The notes: generated from the letters alone by a model not told the origin. Positions 20,435 to 30,590 are shown, counted from the stretch's first letter. The stretch: 64,000 nt of DNA from Zygaena filipendulae (GCA_907165275.2 OU015649.1:7098001-7162000), one strand, 5' to 3'. Numbers and translations are program-made.

Positions 20435-22012
20435 ATGTCGAGGTTCAAACAGCCCAAAAATCTGGAAGAGTTGGCATTGATCAGCCTTGGAAACTGGGTG
20501 GCACAACAGGCGGAACTGCAAATGATCCCAGTCACTAAACTGGCTCAACGAGATACTAGTTTGGCTCAAATGACGCTGTCTCATAATATAAAAGTAACAC
20601 GTAGTTATCTAGAATACAACGTACCTTGGATGCTGCATGATTTTTTTGTAACTGAAGCTATCAGAGCACTGTCTGAACTTCTAGAGAAAATTAAGAGCTC
20701 ATTAGGATTTCGACCAGCAATGGGAATGTTCGTTAGTCAAATGAATACTATCGTTAGTATGACTGAAGTATTGTTCACCAAATATCTTACACGTTTGTCT
20801 ATTGATGAGGTGCCGAAAACGATGCGATCAATTTTTTATACGAAGTTATACATGCTTACTGGCCTTGTTTATTTAAACTTGGGATCACTATCAGGCGGCT
20901 GGAAGACAGCTGATATGGAAGAAGGTGTAATACAGTGTTTAAAAGAACTGCATTCGCTTAAATATCTTTTTATTAATTACGATTGCACTGACAATATATT
21001 AAAATGCCTCGTAGAAAATTGCAAACTTATTGAAAAACTTGACATATCCTGTTCTAAGTGCATTACAAACGAAAGCGTAACTTTAATCAAACGACTTGAA
21101 TATTTAAGAAGTATTCAACTTTACAGAACCTTCGTTACGTTGGAAGGATATGCTAAATTACTACTAAACAATACAAAATTAGAAGACATCGGCAGGTGCG
21201 ATGAAATCGGTAGGGTTTTAGAATACATTGATTTAACAAACTCGGAGGCGAGACCTCTTAAATTAACACATTATGTAAGTCGATACGCACCAATTAATCA
21301 CTTGAAATTAGCAGTTGAAATGTGTCCGTTTATAAAAAGTATGACTGTTTTTGTCCATAGTTTACAAAGCGATTTGATGGTATTGATAGGGTTAAAAGAT
21401 TTATGCGAATTGAAATTATTATCATGCGATTTTTACGCTCATCAAATAAAACAAGTTATTCAAGTAAAGGGCTGTAATATTGTTAGCTTACATCTTGAAC
21501 ATGTCGATCAAATTGATCTTAATGCTTTGATGTATATTAGTCAAATGTGTCCTCTTTTAGAGACATTTACCCTTTATAATTGTACATTAATACAGCATAC
21601 TTCGTTGTACACAGATTTGAATAAATTAGATATTTTACCTTTTAGAAATCTCAAAAGATTTACTTGCGTTGCAACCTGCACAGATGATCAGCTTATGTTT
21701 CTGCTGACAAACTGTTTAAATATTGAATTCCTTCATATAGGAACAGCTGTTCAACTAACAGATGAATTTGTGTTAAAAATTTTAGATAAAAACCCATTAA
21801 TTCATTTAAAAGAATTACGCATAATGCAATCTGACTCTTTGACAATGACTTCGGTGCATAGTATTATTCAAAGTTGTATGAGTTTGGAGATATTTGTTGA
21901 GTTAGAGAGCTGGTCATTACTTACCGATAATGATCGTGAATACATTGCAAATTACATCAAAGTAAACAATTTCAAAATTAATACAGCTCCTATCAGAAGG
22001 TATGCTTCTTAA
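20435..22012 (+). CDS. Leucine-rich-repeat protein, single exon
   Basis: This intronless gene encodes about 525 residues. The start chosen is the ATG in CACCATGTCG, which has the better context. An in-frame ATG six codons upstream (20417) would give 531 residues. From about residue 140 to the end the protein is a run of irregular 24-28-residue repeats of the ribonuclease-inhibitor/AMN1 kind (LKYLFINYDC, IEKLDISCSKCITNESV, LETFTLYNCTLIQ, IEFLHIGTAVQLTDEFV). The N-terminal ~130 residues are helical-looking, and a clear F-box could not be seen. Such proteins are often substrate receptors of ubiquitin ligases, but nothing here proves that role. No signal peptide or membrane segment is evident. 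It looks like a real host gene because the frame is long and intact in repeat-rich DNA. An AATAAA follows 18 bases after the stop. Confidence 0.8.
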   Translation: MSRFKQPKNLEELALISLGNWVAQQAELQMIPVTKLAQRDTSLAQMTLSHNIKVTRSYLEYNVPWMLHDFFVTEAIRALSELLEKIKSSLGFRPAMGMFVSQMNTIVSMTEVLFTKYLTRLSIDEVPKTMRSIFYTKLYMLTGLVYLNLGSLSGGWKTADMEEGVIQCLKELHSLKYLFINYDCTDNILKCLVENCKLIEKLDISCSKCITNESVTLIKRLEYLRSIQLYRTFVTLEGYAKLLLNNTKLEDIGRCDEIGRVLEYIDLTNSEARPLKLTHYVSRYAPINHLKLAVEMCPFIKSMTVFVHSLQSDLMVLIGLKDLCELKLLSCDFYAHQIKQVIQVKGCNIVSLHLEHVDQIDLNALMYISQMCPLLETFTLYNCTLIQHTSLYTDLNKLDILPFRNLKRFTCVATCTDDQLMFLLTNCLNIEFLHIGTAVQLTDEFVLKILDKNPLIHLKELRIMQSDSLTMTSVHSIIQSCMSLEIFVELESWSLLTDNDREYIANYIKVNNFKINTAPIRRYAS

Positions 22013-22029
22013 TTTAGTGACTACTGATT

Positions 22030-22035
22030 AATAAA
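22030..22035 (+). other. Polyadenylation signal of the LRR gene
   Basis: AATAAA lies 18 bases after the TAA stop of the LRR gene, a plausible poly(A) signal. Confidence 0.5.
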
Positions 22036-22039
22036 ACAA

Positions 22040-22655
22040 TGATAGGTACCTGCATGTTAATTTAACACTGATTTAAGAAAAAACCATGTCCTAACAGAAA
22101 ATAGGGTAAATTGTAAGTATATTTTCGGTTGAGGGGCAGGGTATTAATAGTAGGTAGGTAATATAATATTTTATTGTGCATTTATTTACATTCAGCACCT
22201 ACTTAAGTACAAAATGGGCATGTGGACTAATTTTAATTTTTTTTGTCCGTCTTATAGATTATTAAAAAATATTGGACACGTATTTTTTCTTTTTTTACGT
22301 AATCAAAAAATAACGGCGATATATTGAGTTGAAATTTCGCGTGACGTCACTATTCGGACAGTTTGTATGGCGGTTTTATCGGTTAGTGACGTCACGACCC
22401 ACTCACCCTAAACTTTAACGCGCTTTATCTCTGTATATTTTAAATTATTTGAAAAAGCAAAAAATACGTATCTATTGTTTTCTAACTGACGGACTAATTA
22501 GAATTTTGATTTTCAAAAGTAGTCCACATCCCTATTCAATAAACGGGTATATTGCAGATGCAACTGGCGAGGTGGGTAGATATTGTTATTTGTCACAGAA
22601 TCCCATTCACTGTAGTTACCTAATGGTACGTAGGTACAGACTATGTAACAGTTGC
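22040..22655. other. No gene recognised
   Basis: This is AT-rich intergenic DNA. GTGACGTCAC occurs twice near 22340 and 22388. The open frame at 22449-22757 runs into the adjacent MITE and is not supported. Confidence 0.3.
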
Positions 22656-22662
22656 AACATAA

Positions 22663-23038
22663 CGGTGCGTACACACTACTTAATATGTTATAACATGACA
22701 GTTTTGTTTTATGTTGCAGTGTTGTATAACAATGTTACATGTGGACGTGTTATATAACGTGTTACATTCTCTACACACCGTAAAACAAGACTATACACAT
22801 TAGAATAACAATGCAATAACAATGTTATATAAGTCCATTGTTGTTTTTCGTTCTTCAGAGCTAAGTATGCTATCCACAATGTCGTCGCAGAGAGGATGTT
22901 TCACTAGCTGCGGCAGCGACTGTTGTAGGTACTTTTAAATATCAAACTCAGACGAAATAAAGTCTGAGATATCAAAAGAAAAACAAAAAACCAACGTAAG
23001 TTATATAACATTCAGTGTTATGTAGTGTGTACGCACCG
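22663..23038. mobile_element. Harbinger-like MITE (TAA duplication)
   Basis: The ends CGGTGCGTACACACTAC and GTAGTGTGTACGCACCG are perfect 17-bp inverted repeats flanked by TAA (22660-22662 and 23039-23041). The 376-bp interior has no coding capacity. It carries the micro-hairpin H3, which therefore inserted later. Confidence 0.75.
22947..22968. mobile_element. Micro-hairpin insertion H3 (22 bp)
   Basis: CTCAGACGAAATAAA is joined directly to GTCTGAG. Perfect 8-bp duplications ATATCAAA lie at 22939-22946 and 22969-22976. This is the smallest H copy and has lost most of its right arm. Confidence 0.85.
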
Positions 23039-23044
23039 TAATGC

Positions 23045-23279
23045 CCTTATGTAAATTACGCTCTGAGTGTTGCTTAATATGTACATAAGTGGACTTTGTC
23101 AATAGGTACCTACAGTAAGTACTTAGTGTTCTTGACGAATGTTGGTGCTTAGATAAACCTGCAAAGGCTTTTTAACACCTTTAAAAATCTTCTAAAATAC
23201 AAAAAATGTATAAATAATATATAATAATCAAAAACCAAAATGTATTATTTCTTTTTATATTTTTGTAGGTACCTACTTA

Positions 23280-23314
<35 letters not shown>

Positions 23315-23570
23315 ATAATTACGAATTAAAGAGAAGTAAGTACAATAATTTTATTACTACTACTGGGTACTACTTTTTAATACTAAAATACTAAATATTT
23401 CAGTATTTTAGTGTTAGAAAGTAGTTTGGTCAGATGTTGAGATCGGCATCGGACCATATTATGCTTTTCATGTCAGAGATATTTAAGTCGGTTCAAAAAT
23501 AAAACTGTAACGTTCAAGTAGATTGGAGGTAGGATAGGTGGATAGGGTAGGGATAGGATAGGGTAGGATA
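23045..23570. other. No gene recognised; poly(T) run
   Basis: A T-rich run at 23282-23310 is the only notable structure. There is a small GGATAGG-rich stretch near 23530-23570. Confidence 0.3.
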
Positions 23571-23574
23571 CTGG

Positions 23575-24160
23575 GTGGATTTCACCGTTGAAATTGAACG
23601 CGATCAATCCAAGCTAACCCGGTTTACGTGCTGAAACCTCAGCTGAAACCGAGTTCAAAATCACTATTTGGATTTCACCAACAAAAACTGAACGCGTTTA
23701 AGGCTGAACGCGGTTCATACTCTGAACGGCCGATTTTGGCCGGTTAGCGTCTCTGAACGCGGTTAGAGAGAACTGTCAAAACATTTTTGTCGTGTCGCCT
23801 TGTTTTCATTAGATTTATTTTGCGGAATATTTTATCGTTATTATGAAAAGAGAATTACTGGGTTTTGAGGATAGTGATAATGGGGATGTAATATTTATTT
23901 GTCGTCCAAGACAGTTAGGTACGCGTCAGAGAAGAACTCTTCGGCACCCTGGATGACAAAGACTTTGTTATAAGATTTCGTCTCACAAAACCAACAGCTT
24001 TGTCTGAAATGGAGTATAATGAAGATAAAATTGAATTTCCATCAAACATTTACCTACGCCAACGCCAACTAGGTATTTCGTACTTATTGTTTACTGCCCA
24101 TTATTTGCCTAATAATGTTAAACACCTACAATTTTTACTAAAATACAAAAAATTCTGAAC
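23575..24160 (+). pseudogene. Second Harbinger transposon remnant
   Basis: An ATG at 23843 opens MKRELLGFEDSDNGDVIF. After a stop, another frame reads LDDKDFVIRFRLTKPTALSEM, the conserved N-terminal region of insect HARBI1-like transposases. The preceding 250 bases repeat CTGAACGCG / TTCACC words, as expected of a transposon end. The remnant is truncated and frameshifted. Confidence 0.45.
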
Positions 24161-24419
24161 ACTCCAATCACAATCAAAAGAAACGAACTACGCGAACTCA
24201 CAAAGAAATAGGTAACACGCGATACAAAAATGATGCTAGGTAGGTACCTGTAGGTACCTACTGAGGGCCTTTTTTTATGTCGTTGTCGTCACTTTTTGTT
24301 AAGAACTTTGTGGCACTTTGTTTTTGATTGTAGTTGAACTTCGTTTTCATAAACGCGATCAAGACATTGCTTTGAGATGCTGTTGAAATCGATTCGTCGT
24401 AAATCGAGATCAATACAAA

Positions 24420-24700
24420 AATTTGAACTCAGTTAAGCAAAACGTAGTTTTACGCGGCTTTGAGAGAAAACGTTTGCAAGCGTTTTACGCGCGAGAGCAT
24501 CGACGGGATCTAAATGTGGTTCTAGTATATCGGAAACGCGCGTGTCGAGAACGCGAGAAGTCGAGAGTCCGATGCACTGCAAGCGGCCAAGCGTTTTACG
24601 CGCGAGAGCATCTTTCTGGACGGGAGCTAAGTATGTGTATGTGACTCTAATATCTCGGGAACACGCGCGTTCTCGACTCGCGCGTAGCCTGTAACATGTC
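24420..24700. repeat. GC-rich block with internal duplication
   Basis: AAGCGTTTTACGCGCGAGAG occurs twice, about 115 bases apart. Inverted words such as TCTCGACTCGCG and CGCGAGAAGTCGAGA follow. It is probably a MITE or a duplicated terminus. Confidence 0.45.
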
Positions 24701-24896
24701 TGTAGGTAGGTACATTGAAAATAATATTACAGATATAAATTCTTAAAATCATTGTTTTGGATGGAAATATGGTAATGATAATAATTTATTATTAAGAGTA
24801 CCTACCTACTTTTCATACAAAAGAAGGTAAAAATAGGTTATTGAGGTTATTTAAATAAATGTTTTTAATATTATGTATGTAGGTACAAAAACTATT

Positions 24897-24902
24897 TTTA
24901 TT
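24897..24902 (-). other. Possible polyadenylation signal of NTMT1
   Basis: AATAAA on the minus strand lies about 75 bases after the stop codon. Another AATAAA lies only a few bases after the stop at 24966-24971. Confidence 0.4.
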
Positions 24903-24976
24903 TCAATGTTCCAAATTGTAGATTGCAATGCACAAATATGAAATACCTACATATTGGCTTCAATGTTTATTACAAT

Positions 24977-27365
24977 TTACACTGCATTAGGTATAAGTGC
25001 AAACATATAAACAGGATATATACCATTTGGAAAATTTATTTGTTTGCATTGTTTAATCTTTTTTAAATTTGCACTTTTGAACAATTTACCAAACTGTTTT
25101 AAGGGCCGTGTAACAGATGAATCAATATCATCTTTTTCTAATTTACCTGATGATGTGACATTTTCCTTTACAATTATAACACCGTTTTTTGTCAGAGCAT
25201 TTCTGTAACAATCCCAAAGACAAAAATATACAAACTGGTCCCCTTCATAATGATCAATGTTGAAATTCCCGCAAGAACTCTTTATATGTATAAGGTAGAA
25301 AATAACCAATTTTTTATTTGAATATCTAAATTTCTCATAGCTATAGCCTATAGGTACACAGTAGTTCACCCTGCAGTTTCAATCACATAAATTTCAGTAT
25401 TCCTAAAGGAACTTTTTGGAGATAAAAAATAACCTATAATGCTTAGGGATACTTTAGTTTTCCATCAGGGAAAGAATTAAAATCAGTTCAGCAGTGTCAG
25501 AGATTACCTCCTACATCCAAACTTCTACAGATTGTGTCCCAGAAATTCAATAGACAACACAAAATAGGTAAAAGTAAACAGAGAAAGCATAAAACAAACT
25601 CAAAGGAACTGTATCCTAATATTATTACTTTACTGTAGAGGAATATAATCCGATGACCCAATTGGCGTAGTAGGTCACCATGCCTGCCTGCTAATCAAGA
25701 GGTTCCGGGTTCGATTTCCAGTGGGGGTGCACTTTGTGTGATGAACACAAGGTTCCACTTTCCAGTCTGGGTGTGTTTATCTATAATATAATATATTATA
25801 TGTAATTCTATGTAGTATATACCACGTTTGCTTGATATCCACAACACTAATAATAGCTTACTGTGGGATCAAGTAGATCTGTGTGTTGTGAAGTGGGTTA
25901 TTATTATTATAATATCTCCTGATCAAGCAAGCACAACTAAAAATTTACAGGAGGGTGATTTCAATCCTTACTAATATTATTAATGCGAAAATGAGTTCAT
26001 TTGTTACACTTTCATGCAAATTTTGCTTGCATATTGTCAGGGATACAGTGAAGGACATAGGGTACTTTTTATCCCAGAATTCATGCGGGAACTCTGAAAT
26101 TACCACAGGTGAAACCACCGGGAACAGCTAGTATCATATCAGATAAAAAAATAAAAAACATAGTTCACTTAATTTATGGATTTAAATTTCCACGACAGTT
26201 TTATACTTTTAATAAAAAAATTAAGTGAATGTTTTTTTTATATTCAAACATTAAATCACTCTTCTGTAAAATTAGTAAAATTACTATAATATTACATATT
26301 ATATCACAAGGATTGTATTTGAAGTGTTGATACCTATGTTATGTTTTACATGCTTAATAAATTTTGATCATGTTAGCTTTGCACCTTGTATTGCCTCTGC
26401 CTTCCGGGTTGATGAATTATTGAATTAAAGAAAAAAAAAACTCTGAAATTGGCACCCTAATATACAACTTGTGATAAGATGCAAAATTCTCATCAAAATG
26501 GTAAAACTATACCTATGGGTTAGTGTAGATCAGGTGGAAATCTGGTCAAGCATATTTTTGCATTGCTGAATAAACTGTATTAATGAACAGGGGCCTCTTT
26601 CCCATAGGAGTGCTGGGTGCGATCGCACCCAGGCGCCAGCTGGGCCAGGCGAGCAACATCTGAATGAATTAATCTGGTGGTAGATAGTACCAACCCACCT
26701 ACTTACCTTACCCAACTACAAGTTCGCACCCGGGCGCCTCATATGGTTAAGACGCCCCTGTTAATGGTGACATTAATTTACCTCTAATTACAAAGTCCAA
26801 CACATCAAGTTTGTCACAAGGACACACTTTGTCTTGTCAACACAACCCTAAACCTATAAATTGAATGTATGTGAGAAGTGTTATCTTGCTGTGTATTTTG
26901 GAAACTGATAAACAGGGATCCTTACCTGCAGCGTTTAAGATATGATATCAAATCTTCATCTGTCAGGTATCCCAATACCCACTGGTTCCAAATAATATCA
27001 TATTTTCTTTCGGGAGTAAACTCTTGTAAACTAACTCTGTATAAAATACCTATTTTGGAGCCATCTTTTCCCACAAATTCTCTAACAGAGTTCAGAAACT
27101 TTTCATCTGGTTCAACAACATCTACAGTTTTAAAATGAGGTAACAACAAGTATTTTGTTACTCTACCAATACCTGCACCACAATCAATGGCTGCATTAGT
27201 TTCAATATTATTTGAAGTTATGATTGATTTCAAAAATATTTGTGACTCATTTATGTCAAGATCCGATATAAATCCAAAGCCTCCAAGTACCCCATCAACA
27301 GTAGGTGGGATTTCTGCCCAATAATCTAGTGACTTTTCATAGTCAATATCGACACTATTATCCAT
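24977..27365 (-). CDS. NTMT1: Protein alpha-N-methyltransferase (NTMT1 family), two exons
   Basis: Exons are complement(26926-27365) and complement(24977-25202). They are joined by a GT..AG intron of 1,723 bases and give 221 residues, against 223 in the human enzyme as I recall it. The family methylates the alpha-amino group of proteins starting Met-Xaa-Pro-Lys, such as RCC1, using S-adenosylmethionine. Visible hallmarks are YWAEIPPTVDGVLGGFG, the SAM-binding DCGAGIGR (residues 61-68), FTPERKYDIIWNQWVLGYLTD, VKEN (N161) and DDIDSSV (D174). The start at MDNSV gives the normal family length. A Met 23 codons upstream (27434) is open but adds sequence unlike the family. Residue 133 is Tyr (WVLGYLTD), where the human enzyme has a His (H140) implicated in catalysis. 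The intron holds a SINE, a repeat A copy and a small hAT MITE. Confidence 0.9.
25650..25915 (+). mobile_element. tRNA-derived SINE
   Basis: TGGCGTAGTAGG (25663-25674) fits a pol III A box. GGTTCGATTTC (25708-25718) is close to a B box, about 34 bases downstream. The text between (CACCATGCCTGCCTGCTAA..) is tRNA-like, and the copy ends in an ATT/TAT-rich tail. It is not a functional tRNA because no cloverleaf end is present. It lies in the NTMT1 intron on the opposite strand. Confidence 0.65.
25965..26135 (+). repeat. Interspersed repeat A copy
   Basis: It is recognised by CTTACTAATATTAT at the start, AGGGTACTTTTTATCCC, TGCGGGAACTCTGAAATTAC, and GGGAACAGCTAGTA at the end. It lies within the NTMT1 intron. 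Confidence 0.6.
26588..26760. mobile_element. Small hAT-like MITE (173 bp)
   Basis: The ends CAGGGGCCTC and GACGCCCCTG have hAT-type CAGGGGC termini. The flanks TTAATGAA (26580-26587) and TTAATGGT (26761-26768) match at the first six of eight positions. Inside are GCACCCAGGCGCC and GCACCCGGGCGCC. It lies within the NTMT1 intron. Confidence 0.6.
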
Positions 27366-27570
27366 CACGTTGCGTTGGACTTGAGCACTTCCTATTAGGG
27401 CTTTAAAGTTAAAACTTATTAAAACTACCTTCAATCACCTTCAACCTCAGAACCAGTCTAACGCAACTAGGAACAAATTAAATTTTGTTCGTGTTTAGCA
27501 CTCATTTTTTTTTTAATTTTTTTTTTTCCATGGCATCAAAGATGGCCTCACATGCTATTCCAGTCTTTTG

Positions 27571-27604
27571 CACAAATTAACTAGACTTATGTCTAAAGAT
27601 CTAT
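27571..27604. mobile_element. Micro-insertion Z1 (34 bp)
   Basis: The insert starts CACAAATTAACTAGACTTAT and is flanked by the perfect 8-bp duplication GTCTTTTG (27563-27570 and 27605-27612). This is the longest Z copy. The 28-base copy at 48576-48632 and the 18-base copy at 48542 share the CACAAAT end (on the opposite strand) and stop earlier at the other end. Confidence 0.85.
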
Positions 27605-27669
27605 GTCTTTTGTCTCTGAATCTTTCTTACAATCTGTCATCTGTTTGTCATGGCGACGCATGTTGTTAT

Positions 27670-28125
27670 TTGGGAAAAGGGTACTTGCATGAAATTTTTT
27701 TTTCAGTCTATTTTAAAGATATATGGCCTACTTAGACAAAGCAAGAAAAAGAAAAAAAATATATGCATAAATTAATGAAATAGAGCGTTTCAAAGTTCCC
27801 AAAGACTTTACCGCCGAAACGCGGAATGACGTCACTAGTTCAAAATTACGCCTTATTAATCTGTGATAGAAATGTCACTGTCGTATTGACAAGGTCATGT
27901 GACACTGACAGACAGATAACTTCAATATCCAAAAGCGAAATTAAGGTTGAAATGTGTCGAGTTACTTCCAAAAGTTCCAGTAAAGAATCGAAATGCATCT
28001 TACCGGTGCATTTTAAAGTAAAAAACTTCAGAAAATGGAAAATATGCGTTGACTGTATGCACTTAGTTTCTTTTGCCTTCTCTGAAAGAGGTAAATCTTT
28101 CCTAAAAAAAATAAAAGTGATGTCA
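27670..28125. repeat. Interspersed repeat D, copy 1
   Basis: This segment is closely matched, same orientation, by 61527-61965. Shared words include GGGTACTTGCATGAA, GCCGAAACGCGGAATGACGT and GACACTGACAGACAGATAA. Decayed pieces occur inverted at about 31700-31830 and 45540-45600. The 127-residue open frame across it is a by-product. Confidence 0.75.
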
Positions 28126-28863
28126 TGTGTTAAGCGTGGCTGTGATTGGTGTTTCGTTGCAACGTTCCGTTTCACAAAATTAAAAGTTGAATATTTCGGA
28201 AACTATTGAATTTTTTTTAGTAAATCTTTCACGATAACGCTTTTCAAAGGCTCTATTTTTGAAATATTAACACAATTTCTTATTATAAATTTCATGCAAG
28301 TACCCTATTGTGTGATTTTTAAAAATTTTGTGTGATTTACGCTTTGAAAAGTGCAGTGTGACTATTAAAAACTATTTTCTTGTGATTGGGTAGAGAAATA
28401 GCACCGATTAGACGGTGTAGTACGTACCTATGTAATTTGTACAAAAAGATAGAGTCGACAAAATTTAAATAAAAGGAAATTTATCACGAAATTTCCTATA
28501 GATGAAGACCGGTAAGTACAGCTTGAGTAAAGTAATAAAGTATTTTGTTCTCTTCAGCTATCAGCAAGACTAAAATAATACACTATCTTTTTGAAATGAG
28601 AAAAAATATTTGCATGTTTGTAAACCATAGTGATGTAAATCTTCACTATCGATAAAGTGAGTCGATAAACTTTAATGAATGATGCTGTTATAGTGAATAT
28701 TTTGGAATACTGCGTATACTTTTTTCATTACTTACTGCAGTTTTCATTCAGTATTATGATCGTATTGTAATAAAGTGTATCTCGTCTTCTGTATAAAGAA
28801 CTATATTATACTCTATCTTGTTTCTAAGTGTACTTGCATGATTGATAGATATTTTAATTTCAG

Positions 28864-29041
28864 ATGTCGACAATGGGTAAAAAATATTGGAAATTATGAC
28901 TTAGCTTACATTCCAATCGAAAAACTTCACGATATAAAATATGTCTGTGGAGATGTAAGGAATGAATGTCGGATACTTCTACCGATAGATATTTCTACCG
29001 ATAATTTAAACAAGGCTCAACAAGGAGGCACTGCGAAGTAA
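28864..29041 (+). pseudogene. THAP-like exon or remnant
   Basis: A good splice acceptor (TTTTAATTTCAG) precedes a 59-codon stretch reading RCRQWVKNIGNYDL, AYIPIEKLHDIKYVCGDVR, then a stop. An AATAAA follows at about 29111. The order RC..W, then PIEKLH, then VCGD is that of the second half of a THAP zinc finger. The final His of the C2CH set, normally in C-x-D-H-F, is absent. No upstream exon with the first Cys pair was found. It may be a decayed P-element-derived THAP gene. Confidence 0.4.
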
Positions 29042-29442
29042 ATCATTTACTTTCCCAAATAGGTTATTTCATTTTGACATAAAATGTAAATGTAATTTTT
29101 AAAGAGAAAATAAATATCTATCTATCTAATAACATCATCATCATGACAAACTAAAATATTGGAATAATAATAAATAAATAAAAATAATAATTTATTGTTT
29201 CAATTTTACAACAAATGTTTTCCCCCGTTGTAGATTTAATTCACCTGGTATGAAGCCCACGATGCTCTAATGATAGTTTATCGATATCGATTTAATCAGG
29301 AACTACATGTGGCCATCCCTATTGTTCTCGTTAATGTTGGTACCCATGAGTTATGAAGTATTTTGACATTTAAATTTTCGCTGTGTTGGTATTGCTGGGT
29401 CTGCTAAATGGATTCCAAAACCAAGTAAGGAAGTCCCGTCTC

Positions 29443-29470
29443 TTAAAACGTAGTGATTACCTTCTCTCTG
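29443..29470 (+). repeat. Micro-insertion family X, copy without visible duplication
   Basis: TTAAAACGTAGTGATT continues ACCTTCTCTCTG. It matches the copy at 48058-48084 across its whole length, but no direct duplication flanks it. Confidence 0.6.
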
Positions 29471-29521
29471 CTCAGAACAATTTCTTCTGAGCCTTCAACT
29501 AATGTAGATGATCCTCCTAAC

Positions 29522-29541
29522 CACAAATTAACTAGACTTAT
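29522..29541. repeat. Micro-insertion family Z, copy interrupted by MITE
   Basis: CACAAATTAACTAGACTTA runs into the left TTA duplication of the MITE at 29544. No clear target duplication of its own is visible. Confidence 0.5.
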
Positions 29542-29543
29542 TA

Positions 29544-29878
29544 GAGCGATGCCACACGGGCGTTGCAGCTGCGCTGCGTCGTCGCGCCGCGATGATTTCA
29601 ACGCAGTGAATGCCACATGAGCGCTGCGTCGACGCTGCGTCAACGTATTCAATATGCTAATAAATACTGCGCTGCCGCTCCGTCGTTTCAACGCAGCTCC
29701 CTTCCCCACCTCGTCTCTCACCTCTCCTTGTACGTTGCGCTTGCGTTGCGTCGCCTTCCGTCATTTCAACGCATCGTGTGACATGTCGTTCAGATATGTA
29801 TGTAGAACAACGGAGCGTCACCGCTCAGTCGACGCAGCGCTAACGCAACGCACAGACAACGCCCGTGTGGCATCGCTC
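29544..29878. mobile_element. GC-rich Harbinger-like MITE (TTA duplication)
   Basis: The ends GAGCGATGCCACACGGGCG and CGCCCGTGTGGCATCGCTC are perfect inverted repeats of 22 bases, flanked by TTA (29541-29543 and 29879-29881). The interior is built of GCTGCGTCGNCGC-like words. Perfect ends suggest recent activity of the source family. Confidence 0.8.
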
Positions 29879-29889
29879 TTACACTGTTG

Positions 29890-29908
29890 CACAAATTAAC
29901 TAGATATC
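29890..29908. repeat. Micro-insertion family Z copy (about 19 bp)
   Basis: CACAAATTAACTAGATATC is flanked by ACTGTTG and AGTGTTG, an imperfect duplication with one mismatch in seven. Confidence 0.5.
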
Positions 29909-30049
29909 AGTGTTGCTAACAGCCGACAGCGCATGGCCTAACATCGCCGTTTCTCCTGCATAAAGTAGCCCAATACTTTACAGAATACCTTAGAGAGAAA
30001 ACATAAGTTTTTGCTTACTTTTAAATGTTGGTAATTTTTCCCACTCATG

Positions 30050-30252
30050 ATAATCCTACTAATATAATAAATGTGAAAGTGTGGATGTTTGGATGTTTGT
30101 TACTCAATCACGTAAAAACGGCTGAATGAATTTGGATGAAATTTGGCATGCACGTTATCAGGGGCACAGAGAAGGACATAGGGTACTTTTATCCCGGAAT
30201 TCCCACGGGAACTCCGAAATTACCGCGGGAGAGACCGCGGGGCACAGCTAGT
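30050..30252 (+). repeat. Interspersed repeat A, well-preserved copy
   Basis: It runs from TCCTACTAATATAATAAATG to GGGGCACAGCTAGT and has the full set of landmarks of the family in the orientation opposite to the array at 19350. Confidence 0.7.
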
Positions 30253-30338
30253 TTACCGTGTTTACCCATTTTTTCCAAAATCTAACTAAAGCAGCTTTAA
30301 ATAATACGAACAACTTGTCATTGAAGTAGGTAGCCTAA

Positions 30339-30423
30339 AGCGCGCTCCACATTCGCGCACTATGATACCACACTTATAGTTCGCGGGTGTTTCGCGGCTA
30401 CGCGCGCGAATGTGAAGAGCGCT
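30339..30423. mobile_element. 85-bp Harbinger-like MITE
   Basis: AGCGCGCTCCACATTCGCGC and GCGCGAATGTGAAGAGCGCT are inverted ends flanked by TAA (30336-30338 and 30424-30426). It shares its ends with the larger element at 46783-47604 and looks like an internal deletion derivative. Confidence 0.75.
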
Positions 30424-30590
30424 TAATAGGCGACCAGTCGCCGTTCAAAATTCAAATTGGACAGTCGTGTGCATGCTCCCCTCAGAATAGAACAATAACA
30501 GGAGATGCTCCCGCTCGTAGCTATTTACCGTTTGTATAAAGCTCCAAATTGACGGTCAGTTTGGATGTCATCCGTGGCAGTAATCCACAC

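Noticed and set aside
25663..25718. Possible tRNA gene from A- and B-box matches
   Set aside because: No acceptor stem or cloverleaf can be formed, and the sequence continues as a SINE body with a simple tail.
27826..28209. 127-residue frame and its antisense partner
   Set aside because: Both lie within interspersed repeat D, and the second copy at 61.5-62.0 kb does not keep the plus-strand frame.
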